This document shows positions 58,703 through 64,000 of a DNA stretch of 64,000 nt, piece by piece; the stretch's first letter is position 1, and each line of letters starts with the position of its first letter. The notes beneath the pieces are model-generated. The model was not told where the DNA came from. It ran no database searches and saw nothing but the letters and a program-made list of their open reading frames with translations. Source of the stretch: Bacillota bacterium (lineage in GTDB: Bacteria > Bacillota > Bacilli > Paenibacillales > Paenibacillaceae); contig JAEWPC010000060.1 of the NCBI GenBank assembly GCA_023460795.1, positions 1 through 64,000 on the forward strand. Reading direction: 5' to 3'. The position numbers and the translations under genes are program-made.

Positions 58703-58746
58703 AAAGTCCCCTGCGTTGTCGAAAGTTCGACATCGCGGAGGACTTT
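58703..58746 (-). promoter_or_regulatory. imperfect inverted repeat in the leader of the kinase gene
   Basis: Arms of 21 bases (AAAGTCCCCTGCGTTGTCGAA and complement, three mismatches) flank a short AG loop. It lies between the lytH-like and YesM-like divergent starts, 26 bp before the kinase GTG. It is followed by TTTTG on the minus strand, so it resembles an attenuator or operator. Confidence 0.55.
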
Positions 58747-58836
58747 CCCTTCCACGCACAAAAAAAGCATCATTCGGATAAAAACCAATGATCTGTAAAA
58801 ACCTACTCTACATGAAATAATGGAGGAGGGCTTGCG

Positions 58837-59856
58837 TTGATCAGACTTCCGTGTAAAGTCGCAATGATAAGCGCATTGGCAATCTCGCTCGCCTGCGCAA
58901 CCGGCGCGCCTTCCATGGCCGTCGCCGTAACCGATCCGGATACGTTCAAACAACGCTCGCAGCTGTACGAGCGCGTCCGTCTGCTTACCGGACTGGACTG
59001 GGCCGAGATCGCGGCGATCGACCAGTACGAGCGAACGTTGACGCGCGCTCAGCCGAAGACGCGGCCTATCCGGGAGGACGCGGTTACCGGCGTATACGTC
59101 CCGCCGCAGGAATGGAGCGGTCAGCTGAACCCCGACGATCAAGATACGGAGCCGGCGTCGATTCAATTCTTCCACGGCATCGGCCGCGACGGCTCCGGCG
59201 ATCGCAAAGCCGATCGCAGCCAAGACGAGGATTTGCTCTATTCGGTAACCGCGGAGGTGTTACGGTACGGCAGCGTGAAGGAAGACTTCGCGATCGGGCT
59301 GTGGGAATATTATCAGAGCTCCCGGGCGGTGCAGCGAATCCTTCAATTCGCCAAGCTGTACCGTACGTTCGGCAAGCTTGACTTGTCGGGCAACGCGTTC
59401 CCGCTTCCGCTTAACAGCGTTTACTCGTTCCGAAGCACATGGGGGAACAGCCGCAGCTGGGGCGGTTACCGGATTCACGAAGGAACGGACATCTTCGCCC
59501 GCCACGGCGTGCCCGTCCGAAGCACCGTATTCGGAGTCGTCGAGATCAAAGGCTGGAACAAGTACGGCGGATGGCGGATCGGCATTCGCGACATCAACAA
59601 CCTGTATCATTATTACGCGCATCTGTCCGGCTTCGAGAAGACGCTAAAGGCCGGAGACGTCGTCCGGCCGGGGCAAGTGATCGGTTACGTCGGCAGCTCG
59701 GGCTACGGTAAACCCGGCACGTCGGGCAAGTTCCCGCCTCATCTGCATTACGGCGTATACCGGGATCGCGGACTGGTCGAATGGGCTTTCGATCCGTACC
59801 CGCTGCTGAAACGGTGGGAGAAAGAAGAACGCAAGTCGCTTAAGGCTCGTCGTTAA
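58837..59856 (+). CDS. lytH: M23-family metallopeptidase (LytH-like)
   Basis: This 339-residue secreted protein has an N-terminal signal/anchor (about 8-28), a poorly conserved middle part (about 30-185), and a LytM/M23 domain (about 190-315) with zinc-binding RIHEGTDIF (His and Asp) and HLHYGVYRD. B. subtilis LytH is an L-Ala-D-Glu endopeptidase of the spore cortex; position next to yunB supports the same name. The start is TTG with GGAGGAGGG 6 bp upstream. Confidence 0.85.
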   Translation: MIRLPCKVAMISALAISLACATGAPSMAVAVTDPDTFKQRSQLYERVRLLTGLDWAEIAAIDQYERTLTRAQPKTRPIREDAVTGVYVPPQEWSGQLNPDDQDTEPASIQFFHGIGRDGSGDRKADRSQDEDLLYSVTAEVLRYGSVKEDFAIGLWEYYQSSRAVQRILQFAKLYRTFGKLDLSGNAFPLPLNSVYSFRSTWGNSRSWGGYRIHEGTDIFARHGVPVRSTVFGVVEIKGWNKYGGWRIGIRDINNLYHYYAHLSGFEKTLKAGDVVRPGQVIGYVGSSGYGKPGTSGKFPPHLHYGVYRDRGLVEWAFDPYPLLKRWEKEERKSLKARR

Positions 59857-59882
59857 GAGATTAATGAGAGCCTTAAGCTTTT

Positions 59883-60779
59883 TTAATGCGATGCGGAGAG
59901 AGCGGCCTCAGCCTCCGGTTTCGGCAGCGAAATGACCGGCGCTTGCGGCGCCGAATTGCCCACCGGATTGCCATGGTTGTCGTAATAGTACGTAGGCACG
60001 TCGCCCACGACCATGACGTAGGACAGCGGAATTTCGGTCTCCAGCGGCTGCGGATCCTGATCGAACGGGATGACGACCGCGATGTCGGTGCGGATGCGCA
60101 CGTATACCTCGACCAATAGATTGTTGATGCCCGCTTCCGTCGATCTCGTAAGAACGTCCACCTTCACCGCCGTCGCCGGATGGAATTTCACCGATACGCT
60201 CGGGCCGATCGACGAGATGAACGGACTGTTAAGCGCATGCCCGATCGGAATGTGCTCGGGGATATCCTCCTTCTCCTTCAGCACTCGGTTCACGACCTGG
60301 ATCGTCTCCGATGTAAGGCGCATCTGTTCTTTATAATCGAGCACGAGTCCGGTCACTTTTCCCGACTCGTTCATTTTCCACTCGAGCAGCTTATTCGAAT
60401 CGACCGTCTGCGCAACCTCCGACGTAATCGCCGTATTGATCGCGTCCGTGGCCATTTGCGTAATGCGCACCTTCGCGAGGAACATGAGCGGACCGCGCAG
60501 CTCCCGATCGAGGAACAGCATTCCCTGCAGCAGGATGAACGCGATCAACAGGATGGCGATCATCCATTTATGCTTGCGCTTCAGCCGGCTCGGCCGCTTC
60601 GACTTCCATTTCGCCGCGGGGGAGCCGACCGCCGGACGAGAAGACGACAGCCACTTGCGCGTCCCCCATCTGCGCGGCGCCGGCCGCGGCTTGAAGCCGC
60701 CGCCCCCCAGCAAACTGCGCCCTCTTCCCCATTTGCGGGGGATGGGCTTCGGCAAGGAAATCCCCCATCGTCTAGCCAA
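59883..60779 (-). CDS. yunB: YunB-family sporulation protein
   Basis: This 298-residue protein has a basic N-terminal region (about 1-75), one membrane segment (about 75-95), then an extracytoplasmic YunB domain (about 95-270; VRITQMATDAINTAI, VDVLTRSTEAGINNLLVEVYVRI, in part). YunB is made in the mother cell or forespore of B. subtilis. The TTG at 60779 follows GAGGAGGG; the GTG at 60824 lies against a terminator and lacks a site. It converges with lytH. Confidence 0.85.
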   Translation of the reverse strand: MARRWGISLPKPIPRKWGRGRSLLGGGGFKPRPAPRRWGTRKWLSSSRPAVGSPAAKWKSKRPSRLKRKHKWMIAILLIAFILLQGMLFLDRELRGPLMFLAKVRITQMATDAINTAITSEVAQTVDSNKLLEWKMNESGKVTGLVLDYKEQMRLTSETIQVVNRVLKEKEDIPEHIPIGHALNSPFISSIGPSVSVKFHPATAVKVDVLTRSTEAGINNLLVEVYVRIRTDIAVVIPFDQDPQPLETEIPLSYVMVVGDVPTYYYDNHGNPVGNSAPQAPVISLPKPEAEAALSASH

Positions 60780-60827
60780 CGCGATCCCTCCTCGTCCGTG
60801 TCGTTCAAGCTTATGCTTGGGCACGAC

Positions 60828-60868
60828 AAAAAAGCACCGCTCGCCGCCGGTACGGCGGTTCGCGATGC
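60828..60868 (-). terminator. terminator of the AraC-family gene
   Basis: Inverted repeat GCATCGCGAACCGCC/GGCGGCGAGCGGTGC (minus strand, with G-U pairs and a few mismatches) followed by TTTTTT. It ends just before the yunB start. Confidence 0.75.
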
Positions 60869-60878
60869 CCTTGTCTCA

Positions 60879-61745
60879 TTATCTTGCCCGCAGCTGCTTC
60901 GGCGAGCAGCCTCTGATCTGCTTGAACAGCTTGGAGAACGCGTTGATGCTTCCGCAGCCGATCCGATCCGCCACTTCCGTAATGCTCAGCGACGTGTTAA
61001 GCAACAGTCGCTCCGCTTCCTGAATCCGATAATGGTTCACGTATTGCACGAACGTCAGGCCGGTTAGCTTCTTGAACGTTTTGCAGAAGTGGTACGTGCT
61101 CAGATGAACGATGCCCGCGGCCTTATCCAGCGAGATCGGCTCGGCGTAGTGCTCCTCGACGTGCCGCAGCAGCGCTTTGAATCTCTTCGCCTTCAAATTC
61201 GTGTCGCTCAGCCGGTTATCCGAAGCGTACGGCTCGGTGTACCAGCGATACAGCCAGGTGAACAGCAGCCGGACGGACGCTTGAACCGCTTGCTGATAGC
61301 CGGGAAGCTTGGCATGGAACTCATGGATAATCGTATCGACCATTTGGCGGATTTGCCTGTCATGCCCGCTGCTCGGATCCGGCACGTTTACGAACGCTTT
61401 GTCGCCTTCCGTATACGAGGTCGTCAATCCCATCGCCTCGAGATGGTCCTCTTGCAGCCCGATCAGCGAAGGATGGAATACGATCGCGTAGAAAATGAAC
61501 GGCGTCGATGGATCGCCGATCCCGTGAAGCTCCCCGCTGTTCACGACGTAAAGCTCGCCGGCGCGCGCTTGGAATTTGCGGTTGCCGATCGTCAGAGTAG
61601 CCTCTCCTTGCTCGATCAGGATGACCTCGAAGTGCTCGTGCCAATGCAGCGGCAGATGATGATGCTCTTCGAAGCGGGTATGGAACACGTTGATCGGGAA
61701 ATCCCACGCCGACAGCCGCGTGTTTTCCTGCCGTAAGAATCTCAT
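60879..61745 (-). CDS. AraC-family transcriptional regulator
   Basis: This 288-residue protein has an N-terminal cupin-like sensor (about 15-100; HHHLPLHWHEHFEVILIEQG, then AGELYVVNSGELHGI) and a C-terminal pair of AraC helix-turn-helix motifs (about 190-285; DKAAGIVHLSTYHFCKTFKK then RIGCGSINAFSKLFKQIRG). The cupin could bind a sugar. It is divergent from the GH42 gene with a 152-bp gap, so it is the probable regulator. The ATG is at 61745. Confidence 0.92.
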   Translation of the reverse strand: MRFLRQENTRLSAWDFPINVFHTRFEEHHHLPLHWHEHFEVILIEQGEATLTIGNRKFQARAGELYVVNSGELHGIGDPSTPFIFYAIVFHPSLIGLQEDHLEAMGLTTSYTEGDKAFVNVPDPSSGHDRQIRQMVDTIIHEFHAKLPGYQQAVQASVRLLFTWLYRWYTEPYASDNRLSDTNLKAKRFKALLRHVEEHYAEPISLDKAAGIVHLSTYHFCKTFKKLTGLTFVQYVNHYRIQEAERLLLNTSLSITEVADRIGCGSINAFSKLFKQIRGCSPKQLRAR

Positions 61746-61897
61746 GCTCGGATCACCTCAAACCGCAAGATCGGACCAATAGATGACAAAATCTATTAAG
61801 ACAGCTCCAAAACAGCGCAATATGATAGTAGCGTAACACAGGTTCACCGATTGCGGTATCCCATTTATTACGATAATTTCGATGAGGAGAAATGTCC

Positions 61898-63934
61898 ATG
61901 TTCTCTAAAATGCTGCACGGAGCCGACTACAATCCCGATCAATGGCTCGCTTATCCGGAAATATTGGAAGAAGATATTCGGCTAATGAAACTGGCGAAAT
62001 GCAACGTCATGTCCGTAGGCATATTCTCCTGGAGCTCTCTCGAACCGGAGGAAGGGCGCTTCGACTTCTCGTGGATGGATGCGCTGCTGGATCGGATGTC
62101 GGCTAACGGCATCCATGCGCTGCTCGCGACGCCGAGCGGAGCGCGTCCGGCCTGGATGTCGGCCCGCTATCCGGAGGTGCTGCGAGTCGGCGCGAACCGG
62201 GTACGGAATCTGCACGGGGTCCGACACAACCATTGCTACAGCTCTCCGGTATACCGGGAGAAGGTCGCGATCATGAACGGCAAGCTCGCCGAGCGTTACG
62301 CGAATCATCCGGCCGTTATCGGCTGGCATATATCGAACGAATATGGCGGCGAATGCCATTGCAGCTACTGCCAAGAAGCGTTCCGCGAATGGCTGCAGCA
62401 CAAGTACGGCACGCTGGACAAGCTCAACGCCGCCTGGTGGACGACGTTCTGGAGCCATTCGTACACGGACTGGTCGCAGGTCGAATCTCCGGCGCCGCAC
62501 GGCGAGATGTACGTGCATGCGATGAACCTCGACTGGAGAAGGTTCGTGACCGACCAGACCGTGGACTTCTGCGCGCACGAGATCAAGCCGCTTCGCGCCG
62601 CGAATCCGTCGATTCCGGTCACGACCAACTTCATGTTCTATTACGAAGGGCTTAACTATTGGAAGTTCGCCGATCTGCTCGACGTCGTATCTTGGGACAG
62701 CTACCCGACCTGGCATAAGCAAGAAGATAACGTCACTCAAGCAGCTCGCGTCGCGATGATGCACGATATCGTTCGTTCCATTAAAGGCAAGCCGTGGCTG
62801 CTCATGGAGAGCACGCCGAGCTCGACGAACTGGCAGGGCGTCAGCAAGAACAAGCGTCCGGGCATGCACGCGCTCTCCTCGTTGCAAGCCGTCGCCCACG
62901 GCTCCGATTCGGTGCAATACTTCCAATGGCGCAAAAGCCGGGGCTCGAGCGAGAAGCTGCACGGAGCGGTCGTCGACCACGTCGGCCACGAGCACACGCG
63001 CGTCTTCTCGGACGTGAAGCAGCTCGGCCAGACGCTTGATCGGCTCGACGCGGTCGTCGGAACGAACGTTAGAGCGGAAGCCGCGATCATTTTCGACTGG
63101 GAGAACCGTTGGGCTGTGAACGACTCCCAAGGTCCTCGGAACATCGGAGTTAAATACGAGCAAACCGTGCAACAAATGTACCGGCCGTTCTGGGAGCGGG
63201 GCGTCGCGGTCGACGTTATCGACATGGAGCAGGACTTCTCGAAATACAAGCTGCTGGTCGCCCCGATGCTGTACATGGTTAGGCCGGGCGTCGGCGAGCG
63301 TATCGAGCAATTCGTCCGGGAAGGCGGGACGTTCGTCGCGACGTATTGGTCCGGCATCGTCGACGAGAACGACCTAGCCTTCCTCGGCGGCTTCCCGGGT
63401 CCGCTGCGGAAGACGCTCGGCATCTGGTCGGAGGAGATTGACGGCTTGCACGACCATGACTCGAACGGCGTCGTCATGGCTGACGGCAACCCGCTTGGCT
63501 TATCGGGCACGTTCGAAGCGCGGGAGCTGTGCGATCTCATCCATCTCGAAGGCGCCGAGGCGATCGCGACATACGCTTCCGACTTCTATGCGGGCCGACC
63601 GGCGCTGACGGTAAATGAGCTCGGCGACGGCAAGGCGTATTACATCGCTTCCCGCAACGAGCAGGCGTTCCTCGACGGCTTCTTCGGCGCGATCATCGAA
63701 CAGGCCGGCGTCGCGCGGGCACTCGACGTCGCGTTGCCTTATGGCGTAACCGCGCAGGTTCGCACGGACGGCGAGAAGGACTACGTGTTCGTCCAGAACT
63801 TCTCCGCGGAGGAGCAGACGGTTGCGCTGGATGGTTCAGCGTATAGGGATTTACTTAGCGGTGAGAGTGTTAGTGGGGAATTGCGGTTATCGGGGTATGG
63901 GGTATCTATTCTAGCTCGAGCCAGTCGTCGGTAA
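61898..63934 (+). CDS. GH42 beta-galactosidase
   Basis: This 678-residue enzyme hydrolyses beta-galactosides. The catalytic domain (about 1-380) has the acid/base Glu in HISNEYGGE and the nucleophile Glu in WLLMESTPS. Cysteines in CHCSYC and GVRHNHC match the structural zinc site of GH42 enzymes. The trimerisation domain (about 385-590) and a C-terminal beta domain follow. Two ATGs are present (61892, 61898); the second has GAGGAG 8 bp upstream. It may release sugar taken up by the nearby ABC transporter. Confidence 0.95.
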   Translation: MFSKMLHGADYNPDQWLAYPEILEEDIRLMKLAKCNVMSVGIFSWSSLEPEEGRFDFSWMDALLDRMSANGIHALLATPSGARPAWMSARYPEVLRVGANRVRNLHGVRHNHCYSSPVYREKVAIMNGKLAERYANHPAVIGWHISNEYGGECHCSYCQEAFREWLQHKYGTLDKLNAAWWTTFWSHSYTDWSQVESPAPHGEMYVHAMNLDWRRFVTDQTVDFCAHEIKPLRAANPSIPVTTNFMFYYEGLNYWKFADLLDVVSWDSYPTWHKQEDNVTQAARVAMMHDIVRSIKGKPWLLMESTPSSTNWQGVSKNKRPGMHALSSLQAVAHGSDSVQYFQWRKSRGSSEKLHGAVVDHVGHEHTRVFSDVKQLGQTLDRLDAVVGTNVRAEAAIIFDWENRWAVNDSQGPRNIGVKYEQTVQQMYRPFWERGVAVDVIDMEQDFSKYKLLVAPMLYMVRPGVGERIEQFVREGGTFVATYWSGIVDENDLAFLGGFPGPLRKTLGIWSEEIDGLHDHDSNGVVMADGNPLGLSGTFEARELCDLIHLEGAEAIATYASDFYAGRPALTVNELGDGKAYYIASRNEQAFLDGFFGAIIEQAGVARALDVALPYGVTAQVRTDGEKDYVFVQNFSAEEQTVALDGSAYRDLLSGESVSGELRLSGYGVSILARASRR

Positions 63935-63940
63935 AACATG

Positions 63941-63974
63941 AAACGCCGGATCCCAATGGACTCGGCGTTTATTT
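63941..63974 (+). terminator. terminator of the GH42 gene
   Basis: Stem AAACGCCG/CGGCGTTT with a 14-base loop followed by ATTTGG, 6 bp past the stop. The T tract is short. Confidence 0.7.
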
Positions 63975-64000
63975 GGATTACATCATCCGCTGCCGCTGGG

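Noticed and set aside
60780..60824. GTG at 60824 as the yunB start
   Set aside because: It abuts the T tract of the preceding terminator and lacks a ribosome-binding site; a TTG at 60779 has a strong one.
61746..61897. Catabolite-responsive element (cre) before the GH42 gene
   Set aside because: I looked for the WTGNAANCGNWNNCW pattern and saw no convincing match in this gap.
61982..63310. Long minus-strand open frame (442 codons) opposite the GH42 gene
   Set aside because: Antisense shadow with no site or known family; the GH42 gene is unmistakable.

Overview
The window looks like chromosome from an endospore-forming, aerobic, motile Firmicute of the Paenibacillaceae (Paenibacillus or Cohnella type). 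The evidence is the sporulation and germination gene set (GerQ, YunB, YtxC, YlbJ, a LytH-like peptidase, an alpha/beta-type and a gamma-type small acid-soluble spore protein), B. subtilis-like gene neighbours (ytxC-thrS, yutD-lipA, lytH-yunB, pepF with a truncated haemoglobin), T-box leaders, strong Shine-Dalgarno sites with many GTG/TTG starts, and a moderately high GC content. The genus call is an inference; no rRNA lies in the window.

Layout. 0-5.2 kb: the 3' end of an unknown gene, a small membrane protein, a methyltransferase, and a three-gene signalling cluster (MHYT hybrid kinase, lone receiver, REC-HD-GYP). 5.3-7.9 kb: an ABC exporter (two permeases, one ATPase). 8.1-12.5 kb: glutamine synthetase of the enterobacterial GSI-beta type, DAHP synthase, a DUF2062 protein and IspH. 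12.9-17.2 kb: HtrA-like protease with an OmpR-type two-component system, and a YugN-like protein. 17.3-20.1 kb: liaFSR envelope-stress system. 20.4-23.5 kb: ammonium transporter, a coiled-coil protein and a soluble chemoreceptor. 23.7-27.7 kb: gamma SASP, ECF sigma factor, thrS with its T-box, ytxC. 28-39 kb: diguanylate cyclase, class B PBP, transglutaminase-like membrane protein, MFS transporter, Toprim protein, Sco/CtaB haem-copper assembly genes, gerQ, YfhP-like protein, SASP. 39-42.9 kb: trpS with its T-box and a YcgR/YcgQ-like permease pair. 43-44.4 kb: an IS1595-like transposase-derived gene bracketed by intergenic repeats. 44.4-50 kb: pepF, DUF2225, truncated haemoglobin, ylbJ, NAD kinase. 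50-60.8 kb: yutD-lipA and lytH-yunB, split by a YesMN-regulated sugar ABC operon. 60.9-64 kb: an AraC regulator divergent from a GH42 beta-galactosidase.

How genes work together. Nitrogen: the ammonium transporter and glutamine synthetase genes each carry an exact GlnR/TnrA operator (TGTNA-N7-TNACA). Translation supply: thrS and trpS are each preceded by a promoter, T-box leader and terminator. Envelope: HtrA with its two-component system and LiaFSR respond to stress. Carbohydrate: sensor, regulator, binding protein and two permeases form one block, with a beta-galactosidase locus nearby.

The most unusual feature is a family of 19-bp intergenic repeats (core GATATCCCCTTCGCTCAGG), with eleven copies seen. 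Two copies lie upstream of the transposase-like gene in one orientation, and four lie downstream in the opposite orientation as a 55-56 bp tandem array. Five more copies lie in two distant intergenic regions, one pair forming a long hairpin. The arrangement resembles REP/RAYT elements but uses a different transposase family, and the gene has a promoter with a LexA-like palindrome at its predicted start site.
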